Assembly: GCA_964353875.1 (NCBI GenBank)
Contig: CAYGXU010000084.1
Span: 1-14,477 of the forward strand
Direction: 5' to 3'
Source of the DNA: MGNI01 sp964353875
GTDB taxonomy: Bacteria; Chloroflexota; Anaerolineae; Anaerolineales; E44-bin32
Length of the DNA stretch: 14,477 bases
Under the pieces are notes generated by a model. The model was not told where the DNA came from. It was given only the letters and a program-made list of their open reading frames with translations, and searched no databases. Below are positions 1 to 7,405 of this stretch, in pieces (positions within the stretch are counted from its first letter, which is position 1; every line of letters starts with the position of its first letter). A program made the position numbers and the translations under genes.

Positions 1-60
1 AAAGAATTCCGAGTGTCAAGGAGTTCAGCCATATCATCTTTCATCCCGATTCGCCTATAA

Positions 61-144
61 CCCCCCTATCATCCCCCCATTTACGCCTTCGGGTCTCAGC
101 CTAATCATGATTATGCAGGCGCAAATGGGGGGATAAGAGGGGGG
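61..144. repeat. Large imperfect palindrome, MITE- or REP-like
   Basis: The arms 61-87 and 118-144 are inverted copies, 27 nt each with about three mismatches. Each arm holds two runs of six C or six G. The 30-nt centre contains a perfect 12-bp palindrome (TAATCATGATTA, 102-113). A smaller inverted pair, GTTCAGCC at 23-30 and GGCTGAAC at 207-214, brackets the whole structure. It lies upstream of the first gene's promoter. It could be a non-autonomous mobile element or an old terminator; no coding potential is visible in it. Confidence 0.6.
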
Positions 145-233
145 TAACCGAACAGATCATTTGGGGCTTGATATTGTGCTGGTATGCTGAGGAGTTCGCC
201 GAATTGGGCTGAACAGTTACAATATTTTAATCA

Positions 234-262
234 TTGGAATCTGACATACTATCCGGTATGAT
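234..262 (+). promoter_or_regulatory. Sigma70-like promoter for the DUF6125-like gene
   Basis: TTGGAA (234-239) and TATGAT (257-262) are separated by 17 bp, matching four and five of six positions of the housekeeping consensus. The predicted start near 269 leaves a short leader that still includes the AGAAGGA ribosome site (275-281) before the ATG at 291. This is called from sequence only. Confidence 0.4.
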
Positions 263-290
263 TGAACCATCCCAAGAAGGAATGTGATCG

Positions 291-821
291 ATGCCGGAAC
301 GCAACTCACTTCGGAATCTTGACAAGGATTTTTTAATTGACCTGCTCGAAGACGCAGCTAAGAATTGGCTCGCTCATGATGGACTTTGGTTCCAGGCAGC
401 TGAACGCCATCATGGTATGCAGGCTGCCATCGAGCTTGATGCTGAAGCATGGGAAGGATTCACGCTAATCGAGGCCAAACGTATTATGCAGCGCCACAAG
501 CTGCCAGAACGGGGCGGGTTGGAGACGCTTCAATTCGCTCTTGGTTTTCGCCTCTATGCGCATATCAATGAACAGAAAATCATCCGTGTTAACGATCATA
601 CACTGCGCTTCGAGATGACGGATTGTCGAGTTCAATCTGCTCGACGTCGCAAAGGTCTGCCGGACTTCCCCTGCAAATCGGTGGGATTGGTGGAATATGT
701 AGGTTTTGCTCGGGCTATCGACCCTCGCATCGAGACCCGCTGCATTGCGTGTCCCCCGGATCCCCATCCCGATTCCTTTTGGTGCGCCTGGGAGTTCACT
801 CTCAAAGAAGAGGAAGGTTAG
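291..821 (+). CDS. DUF6125-like cysteine-rich cytosolic protein
   Basis: This is a 176-aa soluble protein with no signal peptide or membrane segment. The start is supported by AGAAGGA about 9 bp upstream. The N-terminal half is helical, with the segment NWLAHDGLWF (25-34) and then an EAW...IEAKRIM stretch (52-66). The C-terminal half has five cysteines (112, 128, 151, 154, 165), including CIAC at 151-154 and the pattern DFPCKSVGLVEY (125-136). From memory this layout matches proteins annotated DUF6125, which recall the L-2-amino-thiazoline-4-carboxylate hydrolase-like family. The biochemical role is unknown. The cysteine cluster could bind a metal or form an active site; that is inference. 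The downstream methyltransferase starts 43 bp later on the same strand, so the two are probably co-transcribed. Confidence 0.7.
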   Translation: MPERNSLRNLDKDFLIDLLEDAAKNWLAHDGLWFQAAERHHGMQAAIELDAEAWEGFTLIEAKRIMQRHKLPERGGLETLQFALGFRLYAHINEQKIIRVNDHTLRFEMTDCRVQSARRRKGLPDFPCKSVGLVEYVGFARAIDPRIETRCIACPPDPHPDSFWCAWEFTLKEEEG

Positions 822-864
822 CGTTCTTTATTTCAGAAATCCAATCTCAAGGAAGCATTGTCTT

Positions 865-1256
865 ATGCCCCTCTTGGATCACTTTGATATTCTGGCTCCA
901 TTATATGATCATCTCATATCGCCACCCGACGAACGGAGAATTATCCGATTGGCCAGGCTCCCGGTGAAGGGATTGCTCCTGGATGTTGGCGGAGGGACAG
1001 GACGAATCTCACAATACCTTGTGGGGTCAGCCAACCAGGTGATTGTGCTCGACTCCTCGTTCAGAATGCTGAGCCAAGCCAAAACCAAAAAGGGATTGCG
1101 CCCGGTGGTCAGCGCAGCCGAGGAACTGCCCTTTCCTGATCATGCTTTTGAACGCATCGTTATGGTGGATGCCTTCCACCACCTGGCGGATCAATCCATG
1201 AGTATGTTGGAACTTTGGCGGGTTCTGAAGCCAGGCGGCGTATTGGTCGTTGAGGA
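865..1256 (+). CDS. Class I SAM-dependent methyltransferase, 3' end lost in gap
   Basis: The visible part is 130 codons, cut by the assembly gap. The start at 865 is chosen because AAGGAAG (849-855) lies 9 bp upstream and the protein then begins MPLLDHFDILAPLYDHL, typical of UbiE/Methyltransf_11-type enzymes. The frame stays open upstream to 706, but that part overlaps the preceding gene and reads as low-complexity Arg/Pro/Ser. Motif I, LLLDVGGGTGR (37-47), binds SAM. The acidic residue after strand 2 is D63 in VIVLDSS. AEELPFPDHAFERIVMVDAFHHL (85-107) and RVLKPGG (119-125) are further class I motifs. Relatives run to about 200 aa, so roughly a third is missing. The substrate cannot be told; a menaquinone/ubiquinone-type C-methyltransferase is only the closest general resemblance. 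Confidence 0.85.
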
Positions 1257-1356
1257 NNNNNNNNNNNNNNNNNNNNNNNNNNNNNNNNNNNNNNNNNNNN
1301 NNNNNNNNNNNNNNNNNNNNNNNNNNNNNNNNNNNNNNNNNNNNNNNNNNNNNNNN
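1257..1356. other. Assembly gap of 100 N
   Basis: Exactly 100 N are present, the conventional placeholder for a gap of unknown size, so the true distance is not known. The gap removes the C-terminal part of the methyltransferase. The 60 bases after it (1357-1416) stay open in the nominal frame and end in TAA, but the reading is short and does not resemble the end of a methyltransferase. Confidence 0.95.
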
Positions 1357-1424
1357 GTCTCACTTCCCGAAAAGCATGGTAGGCATCTGATAGGATCACA
1401 GGTCATCCCTCTCTAAATAGGTTA

Positions 1425-1460
1425 ATTCATGGATGCACCCGAGTAGGTGCATCCATGAAT
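1425..1460. terminator. Perfect 15-bp hairpin between convergent genes
   Basis: ATTCATGGATGCACC (1425-1439) and GGTGCATCCATGAAT (1446-1460) pair perfectly around a 6-nt loop. The hairpin lies downstream of the methyltransferase on one side and about 40 nt past the stop of the minus-strand subtilase on the other. There is only a weak T run afterwards on the plus strand (1474-1478) and none on the minus strand. It could serve as a bidirectional terminator or transcript-end stabiliser. Confidence 0.6.
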
Positions 1461-1501
1461 ATTCGTAACAGCTTTTTATCGCTCTGACCCAACCTTGCTG
1501 C

Positions 1502-4330
1502 CTAAGGCTTGTTGACCGTGATGCTTGTGCCGTTGCTGTCGCCGTCAGGGTCATGGTTGCCGGCCGACTGATAGGTCAATGTGCTATGGGTGACATTATC
1601 AACCTTAAAGGTTGCACTGGACTTTGACCGGCGAATATTGCCACTTGTGATCGTGCACTTACCGGTCGAATCCGTGGTACATTGCCCCGAACCGACATAT
1701 CCACCGCTCCAAGTCCCCGAAACGGTGGCATTGGCAACGATGGCATGGCTGCTATCATGCACAGTGACCACTACCCTCGCCTGCCAAATGAGAGTGCCTG
1801 AGGTCCAACTGCTGCTTCCGTCCAGGTCGCCAATGTGCATGCTGGCTCCCCCGGGAGTAGTGGTTGGAGTTGCTGTCGGAGTATTCGTCGGAATGGGTGT
1901 GTTGGTAGGAGTCCTCGTTGGAGTCGGCGTATTCGTTGGACTGGCAGTATTTGTTGGTGTATTGGTCGGACCTTGCGTAGGGGTATGCGTGAAAGTTGCA
2001 GTCGCAGTTGGAGTCGATGTTTTCGTTGGGGTGAAACTTGGCGTTGGTGTAGGTCCCGCCCCAAAAGTCCCATCCACCACAAGTGCGAAGGGTTGCGGGC
2101 CATGAGCAACATTGTAACCTTTAACCTCAACGGTCCAAGTGCCAGATGAAGTGGATTGAACGTAGACATTCTCCACATTGTTGGTTCGATCGGCGTTTCC
2201 GCCCGTCTGCGACCAACCGCCGCTGAAGACATTACCCTTATAGACCGCTCCACCCGGCGCTGTGACAACCAGATCCAGGTCGTTCACCAAAGCCTTGGAA
2301 GCTGCGGCGGTACCGGGATAGTCACTCCACACTAGCGTGACTTTAAAGAAACTCCCGCTACTGCTGACACTGTACTGATAGGTTTTGGTGCCATTCGTAC
2401 TCAACCCTGTGGTCTCATTCACATATTGATAACTGCCATCCGTAGCGTTGGCGATGTTCGCTCGACCCCAGCCTTCATGATTGTTAGGGATGGGGTAATC
2501 ATTATCATTCGCGCCATCGTTGTTCTCATCCAACAGATCAACTGCTGTATTAATAAGCGTGGCTTTCACCAGCGCTGCGCTGGCATTCAGGCCATAGACC
2601 TTCTGGTAGTAATCGCGCACGACCGCCGCGCCTCCGGCCACCAATGGGTTAGACATCGAGGTTCCCCCCATATACTTGTAATATTGGTTGAGCGGGAAAC
2701 CCCAACCATCATATTGCCAGGCGTTGTTCTTAGGGTTGGTCGATGAGTCATAGCCTTGCTGGTAGAGATCGGAGTAGTTCGAAAGGACATAGGTCCCGGG
2801 CGCGACCACATCCGGCTTGATGCGTCCGTCATCCGCAGGTCCGCGACTGGAGAAGGCGACCATCTGTTCAGCATTCCCAGAAGCAAGATCACCGGCAATG
2901 GGATTGGCAGGATAGTCTTCCGGCCAGCCTTCGCCGTAGGTGAAGATCTCGTTCATGCCTCCCAGACTCTGGCAGCTTTGATTATCTGGATTGGTATAGG
3001 TAAGATTAGAATCGCATTCATAGTGACCCTGGCGGTCCTGCTCGCTGGCGCCGATGGAAAGGATATTTTTCGCAGTTGCAGGCGAGCCCATCGAATCCTC
3101 GTCGATATAACCGTTACTATTCGCATCAGCACCCGCGTTCCCTGCAGAGGTAGTCACGAGGAAATCCGGATGGGTCCACATGAAGTCATCCGTGGCGACG
3201 GCATCATCCGTGTATTCTCCATTGACATCGCTCCCCCAGGAGTTGGAGTGCACACGGGCGCCAGCATTGTAGGCTTGCTGGAAGAGATCACGCAGGTTAT
3301 CAGGTAACCCAATCAAGTAGTAGCCATCTACATATCCGTAATAATTCTCGCAGATGCGGCTGAAATCCACATAATTCTCCACTGCCTGGAAAACCAACCG
3401 GGCGGCTGGCGCAGTCCCCTTCCCTTCTCCATTAGGGCCACCAGCGCTGAGGATAGAACCTGAAGTATGGGTGCCATGGCCCGAGTCGACATCTTTCGCA
3501 CCGTCATCCGCAATGGTCCAACAGAAATTGTTGGCACCCGGCCAGTTGTAAATTGCAGCGATGCGGCTGGAGGGGATGTCACGGTGTGCACTCGCAGCAG
3601 CGCCACCGCCCAGACCGGTATCTGCCACAGCCACAACCTGACTGGAGCCGTCGTAACCATGCGCATTGGCGCTATTTGAACCCAGGATAACGCCTGCGCC
3701 GTACTCATTTTCAGTCTGGCGCAAATAGAAGTTATCCACCCAGGCGACGTCCAAAATTTGCGCGATGGCGTCAAGTTTGTCCGAGTCAGCCAGGATGAGC
3801 AGTACATTGCTTCCCAGTTCCTGGACCTCAATACCCATACGCCCAATTGCGATCGCCGCCGGTCCAACCGGGATCCCGCGCTCAACCCGCACACGATACA
3901 AATGTTGGCCATCGCGGATTAAATTAGGGTTGAGCTTGAACGCCGGATGGAAAATCCCCACCCAAACTACGTTGCTTAGCCGTTCTACTAACTTTGCTTG
4001 GGCCGGTGTCATGCGTACTTTAAAGGCGAACTCGGGGATGTAATCCAACAATTCCGCTCCGGTTGAACTGACCTGCTCCTTCCACGCCTGCTCGATCGGC
4101 CCGGAAAATTGCACGATGTAATAGCCGCGCACCCCTTCTGCATAGCGATCGAGGGTTAGTACACCCGGTATTCTGGGCAACTCACCAAGCGCGGGTCGGA
4201 AGGTCGCTGCCTTAAGCAGGATGGGGGGCGCTTTCTCCTGCTGCCCAGGTTCCGCGAAACCCAATGTTGGCAAAAGGAGCGCAATAAGGATGGAACCCCC
4301 AACCAGTAATGAGATGATTTTCTTTCGCAT
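1502..4330 (-). CDS. Secreted subtilisin-like (S8) protease with Thr/Pro linker and C-terminal surface module
   Basis: This is a 942-aa exported serine endopeptidase. The start at 4330 is preferred over an upstream in-frame ATG (4378) because GGAGGA lies 7 bp before it and MRKKIISLLVGG begins a classic signal peptide (residues 1-26). A pro-region of about 190 residues follows. The catalytic triad is D237 (VADTGL), H285 (HGTHTSG) and S558 (GGTSMSNP), with the oxyanion Asn at N398 (SAGNAG). After the catalytic domain comes a beta-sandwich (about 640-755, with VTLVWSDYPG and VNDLDLVVTAP), as in KP-43-type S8 proteases. Next is a Thr/Pro-rich linker (760-827), then a 114-residue Ig-like module (829-942) ending in DPDGDSNG. 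There is no SLH domain, sortase signal or membrane anchor, so the terminal module may mediate attachment or secretion (inference). A second subtilase lies upstream on the same strand. Confidence 0.93.
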   Translation of the reverse strand: MRKKIISLLVGGSILIALLLPTLGFAEPGQQEKAPPILLKAATFRPALGELPRIPGVLTLDRYAEGVRGYYIVQFSGPIEQAWKEQVSSTGAELLDYIPEFAFKVRMTPAQAKLVERLSNVVWVGIFHPAFKLNPNLIRDGQHLYRVRVERGIPVGPAAIAIGRMGIEVQELGSNVLLILADSDKLDAIAQILDVAWVDNFYLRQTENEYGAGVILGSNSANAHGYDGSSQVVAVADTGLGGGAAASAHRDIPSSRIAAIYNWPGANNFCWTIADDGAKDVDSGHGTHTSGSILSAGGPNGEGKGTAPAARLVFQAVENYVDFSRICENYYGYVDGYYLIGLPDNLRDLFQQAYNAGARVHSNSWGSDVNGEYTDDAVATDDFMWTHPDFLVTTSAGNAGADANSNGYIDEDSMGSPATAKNILSIGASEQDRQGHYECDSNLTYTNPDNQSCQSLGGMNEIFTYGEGWPEDYPANPIAGDLASGNAEQMVAFSSRGPADDGRIKPDVVAPGTYVLSNYSDLYQQGYDSSTNPKNNAWQYDGWGFPLNQYYKYMGGTSMSNPLVAGGAAVVRDYYQKVYGLNASAALVKATLINTAVDLLDENNDGANDNDYPIPNNHEGWGRANIANATDGSYQYVNETTGLSTNGTKTYQYSVSSSGSFFKVTLVWSDYPGTAAASKALVNDLDLVVTAPGGAVYKGNVFSGGWSQTGGNADRTNNVENVYVQSTSSGTWTVEVKGYNVAHGPQPFALVVDGTFGAGPTPTPSFTPTKTSTPTATATFTHTPTQGPTNTPTNTASPTNTPTPTRTPTNTPIPTNTPTATPTTTPGGASMHIGDLDGSSSWTSGTLIWQARVVVTVHDSSHAIVANATVSGTWSGGYVGSGQCTTDSTGKCTITSGNIRRSKSSATFKVDNVTHSTLTYQSAGNHDPDGDSNGTSITVNKP
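1850..2053 (-). repeat. Degenerate tandem repeat encoding the Thr/Pro linker
   Basis: About 200 bp of repeated TPT/TNTPT codons (GTTGG and GTCGG units on the plus strand) encode residues 760-827 of the protease. This is coding repeat DNA, not a CRISPR array: there is no constant repeat with unique spacers. Its length is likely to vary between strains. Such linkers are usually extended and often glycosylated, keeping the terminal module away from the protease. Confidence 0.8.
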
Positions 4331-4337
4331 TTTTTCT

Positions 4338-4343
4338 TCCTCC
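4338..4343 (-). promoter_or_regulatory. Strong Shine-Dalgarno fixing the start at 4330
   Basis: On the minus strand GGAGGA is followed by 7 bases and then ATG (4330-4328). The alternative ATG at 4378 has no comparable site, and starting there would put 16 residues in front of the signal peptide. Confidence 0.8.
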
Positions 4344-5049
4344 ATAATAGGATGGACTTTGAATAATGATGCTTTCAATAGGACGCCGATGCGCAGAAAT
4401 CAATTTTTTGTTGATACCATCTGCCCCTAAAATTAATATACGGCTCTGCGTCGAAAAGAAAAACTCAGAAGTACAACGCAAATTTATTCCTGGAATTTAT
4501 GTATTTTCATCAAGAAAAAGCTTTTTGAACTGAGATCCTTACGGGGAACCAAGGGAGGCGACCAGGGTTCCCTCTCCGACATAAGAATGGATATAAGTGT
4601 TCGTTTTTGGGATCGAAATATGCACCAGTATAGAGCCTTTTTGCGGCAGAATCAATACTTTTCTTTTCAACTTCGGACATAAATACGGTGATGGAGCTTC
4701 TCCCACTCAAGTTTTTCCTATCCATATCTCAAATTCATCATTACACTATCATTCATAGGCGCGAAGCATCGAAGAGTCAATAAAACGATGCCTTTCTTGG
4801 CTTTTTTAAAGAGATGCTTCGCCTCTACTCAAGCTATAAAAGACTGTTGGAGTAATTCATTGTTAGGATCGTCCATGTCCGAACTCTACTCATCTTAACC
4901 TGTAGTTTGTATAAATCTCAAGAAACGGGGCAGATATTTCTTGACTTGTAGGGGAAGAGAGATGCGACTGAAAAGGCAGCCTTATCCAAAGATCTGCTTT
5001 TCTGCTCACGTCAACTTTTAACAATGAAGTGCACCACCCAATTAATGCA
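4344..5049. other. Gene-free stretch between the two subtilases
   Basis: About 700 bp contain no gene I can support. The upstream part is AT-rich and must hold the promoter of the 942-aa protease, but I see no clear -35/-10 pair. A 71-codon minus-strand reading frame (4510-4725) lacks a convincing ribosome site and any recognisable motif. An inverted repeat lies at 4761-4822. Confidence 0.5.
4761..4822. repeat. Inverted repeat GCGAAGCATC / GATGCTTCGC
   Basis: The 10-bp arms (4761-4770 and 4813-4822) are perfect complements, and outer AGG/CCT bases extend the match apart from a 2-nt insertion. An internal alternative stem, GCATCG (4766-4771) with CGATGC (4786-4791), reuses the left arm. It lies in non-coding DNA and resembles a decayed palindromic intergenic repeat. 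Confidence 0.5.
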
Positions 5050-5079
5050 CGAGCCCGACCTCAACTGAGGTCGGGCTCG
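5050..5079. terminator. Perfect GC-rich hairpin after the SLH protease
   Basis: CGAGCCCGACCTCA (5050-5063) is followed after 2 nt by its exact complement (5066-5079). It begins 18 bp past the stop codon of the minus-strand protease, the usual place for a terminator. No T tract follows on the minus strand, so it may act as an RNA stabiliser or need an additional factor. Confidence 0.65.
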
Positions 5080-5097
5080 GCGGCCGAGAGAAACTGG

Positions 5098-7032
5098 TTA
5101 TTCCACTTCAAGCCCCAAGGCTTTGACGAGCATGAATGCTGCCATCGCGCGATCGAGTGGCTTGTTTGGACAAATCTTAAACTCAGGCTCTTTTTCGCAT
5201 GGCCAGATCAGTCCAGCATGATAGGCCGCTTCGAGCCAGGGAGTATACCATTCCCATGTAGGCGCATCCACAAATAACCCTTCAGGCGAAAGTGGTTGAT
5301 AATTCGAGCCATTCATGAGACGCAAGTAGAGCACCGATCCATCACTGACTTTGTGTAATGCCAGAGGGCAATAGTAATCATGATCGGCCGTGCAGCCTGA
5401 GGTGAACTCCGCATCCGCAATCGCTTCGATCCACTTAAAATGCCACATATCCTTCTTGACGTCCAAAAATGTCTCAGGCCCATCGATGGGAGGGACATAA
5501 CTCACCCCATAAATACCTCGGGTAATCAGGACAGCAATCTCCGCTCGGGTAATCGTCCCATCAGGGCAATAAATGGAACCATCGAGGCTACAGCCAAAGG
5601 CATATCCCGCTTTATGAATCGCTTCGATGTAGCGATAGGCCCAATGATCCGTGGGCACATCCTGGAAGGATTGTGTATCGGGAGAGGCCGTTGGCGTGGG
5701 CGTTGAAGTGGTTGATGTGGGTGTGGGAGTGAAAGTCGTTCCAGTAGGAGTGGGAGTAACCGTCGGAGAAGCGGTTGCACTGGGCTTGATGGTGGGTGTA
5801 CTGGTTGGGATGGGATCGTCAGTGGCCAACCCTGAATAGAGCAGCAAGTTCGGTGAATGGACGCCAAGATTTGACAAGCGGTTGGGAGTAGCATCCTCCA
5901 GTAAATTGTTAATGATAGCATCAGGGGACGCCTGCGGATTGTTTTCCAAGTAAAGCGCTACAACACCTGCCACAAAAGGAGACGCCATCGAGGTACCATC
6001 AGCGGTTTCCACAGAGGTATTGCTCGAATTCCAGGCGGAACGGATCTCAGTGCCTGGGGCGAAGAGATCAAGACAGGATCCAAAATTGGAGAAGGAGGCC
6101 ATCGAATCGGAAGAGGTTGAGGCGCCGACTACAAGCGCCTGGGTGAGTCCAGCAGGTGAACTATTGCACGCATCCTTGCTCTCATTTCCGGAGGCTACAA
6201 CCACGACGATCCCAGCCTTAATCGCATCAGCAACGGCATCATCTAAAACGAAGGATGAGGGTCCCCCCATGCTCATATTCACGACCGCTGGTTTTATATG
6301 GTTTGCCATCAGCCAATCCAAGCCTGCCAGAACCTCCGAAGTGGTCGCGCTGCCATCACAACCCAGGACGCGCACGGAATAGATCTGCGCTGCTTTGGCA
6401 ACGCCATAAGTCTTGCCAGCGATGATGCCGGCTACATGCGTCCCATGCCCATGGCAATCATCGGCGCCGTAGTTATCATGAAAAGCAGAATAGGCATGAT
6501 GGGCGCGTCCTTCAAATTCTTGATGAGTAATGCGGACGCCGGTATCCATCACGTAGACATTCACTCCTGCTCCAGTCAGGTCATATTCATATGCTCGGTC
6601 CAATACACTCTCGCGCTGATCGATACGATCCAACCCCCAGGGTGGGTTCGTCTGTGTTTCAAGGATGTGATATTCCTGCTCTGCCTCGATATAAGCCACC
6701 TGCGGATTCTTTCTCAACGCTTCCAGAGCTTCTATTGTCAATGTCGCAGAAAACCCTCGCAAAGCTCGGGAAAATTCACGATGAACCTTGCCCCCCCATG
6801 AGTAGTCGACATTATTGGCAAGGGCGTTTATGGTTCCCTCGCCCACCCCGTCCTTAAGCACAACAATATAGCGATGCTCTTCCGCTCCTCCTGGCGCCTG
6901 CCCCAGGAGAGGGGCACGATACAAATCATTCTCAGCCAATAGCCCTCCCGCCTCTAACCTTTGTGTAGTGGGCATGATAGCCAAGAGGAGAAGTATAAGT
7001 AACCCTAGAATCGGTCTTATTTTCAAACGCAT
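5098..7032 (-). CDS. Proteinase K/aqualysin-like secreted subtilase with SLH-like repeats
   Basis: This is a 644-aa exported serine protease. The start at 7032 (MRLKIRPILGLL) is chosen because a signal peptide begins there at once; an in-frame TTG at 7074 adds 14 unlikely residues. Neither start has a strong ribosome site. An inhibitor I9-type propeptide spans about 52-124 (HRYIVVLKDG to NPQVAYIEAEQ). The catalytic domain has D163 (VYVMDTGV), H196 (GHGTHVAG) and S348 (DGTSMASP), with oxyanion N283 (ASGNES), all in the proteinase K style. A Thr/Pro linker (407-452) leads to three S-layer homology-like units near 455-509, 522-576 and 588-641, beginning FQDVPTDHWAY, FLDVKKDMWHF and FVDAPTWEWY. 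These probably hold the enzyme on the cell surface. Each unit carries a Cys pair. The gene seems to be a single transcription unit, with a hairpin just after its stop. Confidence 0.93.
   Translation of the reverse strand: MRLKIRPILGLLILLLLAIMPTTQRLEAGGLLAENDLYRAPLLGQAPGGAEEHRYIVVLKDGVGEGTINALANNVDYSWGGKVHREFSRALRGFSATLTIEALEALRKNPQVAYIEAEQEYHILETQTNPPWGLDRIDQRESVLDRAYEYDLTGAGVNVYVMDTGVRITHQEFEGRAHHAYSAFHDNYGADDCHGHGTHVAGIIAGKTYGVAKAAQIYSVRVLGCDGSATTSEVLAGLDWLMANHIKPAVVNMSMGGPSSFVLDDAVADAIKAGIVVVVASGNESKDACNSSPAGLTQALVVGASTSSDSMASFSNFGSCLDLFAPGTEIRSAWNSSNTSVETADGTSMASPFVAGVVALYLENNPQASPDAIINNLLEDATPNRLSNLGVHSPNLLLYSGLATDDPIPTSTPTIKPSATASPTVTPTPTGTTFTPTPTSTTSTPTPTASPDTQSFQDVPTDHWAYRYIEAIHKAGYAFGCSLDGSIYCPDGTITRAEIAVLITRGIYGVSYVPPIDGPETFLDVKKDMWHFKWIEAIADAEFTSGCTADHDYYCPLALHKVSDGSVLYLRLMNGSNYQPLSPEGLFVDAPTWEWYTPWLEAAYHAGLIWPCEKEPEFKICPNKPLDRAMAAFMLVKALGLEVE
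5677..5814 (-). repeat. Degenerate tandem repeat encoding the second Thr/Pro linker
   Basis: About 140 bp of TPT-type codons encode residues 407-452 between the catalytic domain and the SLH-like units. It is similar in composition to the linker of the neighbouring protease but shorter and richer in Ser. Confidence 0.75.
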
Positions 7033-7321
7033 AATCGATATCCGCTTTGATGAATTTGCATTGAATGGCGCCAAGGAGCACTCGGAAAAGGAGATCGTGG
7101 CTTGGCTGGCCTCCGGCTTTTTACTTTCTCAACAATAATTCATTGCCTTCTTTGACCGGAGTGTGCTTTCCCTCCGATCAGTTTCAATGTATGACGAAAT
7201 TGTTCAACTATCAATGGGAGAGTTGTCCCAGAGGAAATTGCTGCAAAAAATTCATCAGGGGTAGCAAAAAGGAGCGATTCCTTTTCTGGGATCTCAATGA
7301 TCCATACCATATTTAAACCAA
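7033..7321. other. Gene-free leader region of the SLH protease
   Basis: About 290 bp lie between the protease start and the hairpin that follows the DUF4173 gene. The region should hold the protease promoter on the minus strand, but no convincing -35/-10 pair with 16-18 bp spacing stands out. An 83-codon plus-strand frame (7065-7316) has no ribosome site and no family resemblance. Confidence 0.45.
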
Positions 7322-7366
7322 TTCACAGCCTTACCGGGAAATGCCTTCCCAGGTTGCGGCTGTGAA
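7322..7366 (-). terminator. Two-tier hairpin downstream of the DUF4173 gene
   Basis: The outer stem TTCACAGCC (7322-7330) pairs with GGCTGTGAA (7358-7366). An inner stem GGGAA/TTCCC (7336-7340 with 7346-7350) is extended by ACC/GGT around one bulged base. It begins about 40 nt past the stop of the minus-strand gene, and a weakly T-rich stretch follows on that strand. Confidence 0.6.
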
Positions 7367-7405
7367 CTGATGAGTAAGGAATGAGGCTTGAGCTCTTCTC
7401 CGCTG

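Noticed and set aside
706..864. Upstream extension of the methyltransferase frame
   Set aside because: It overlaps the preceding gene, has atypical Arg/Pro/Ser composition and lacks a ribosome site. The ATG at 865 has AAGGAAG before it.
1357..1416. Reading after the gap as the methyltransferase C-terminus
   Set aside because: The gap length is unknown, so frame and continuity cannot be trusted, and the residues do not resemble the family's end.
1850..2053. Repeats that might look like a CRISPR array
   Set aside because: The units are short, degenerate and in frame with the protease. There are no constant repeats with unique spacers and no cas genes.
1581..2105. Plus-strand frame rich in VGVxVGV repeats
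   Set aside because: It is the antisense of the Thr/Pro linker and C-terminal module of the subtilase. The low-complexity Val/Gly pattern is the complement of Thr/Pro codons.
4510..4725. 71-codon minus-strand frame between the subtilases
   Set aside because: No convincing ribosome site, motif or family resemblance.
7065..7316. 83-codon plus-strand frame
   Set aside because: It lies in the leader region of the SLH protease, has no ribosome site and shows no domain-like composition.
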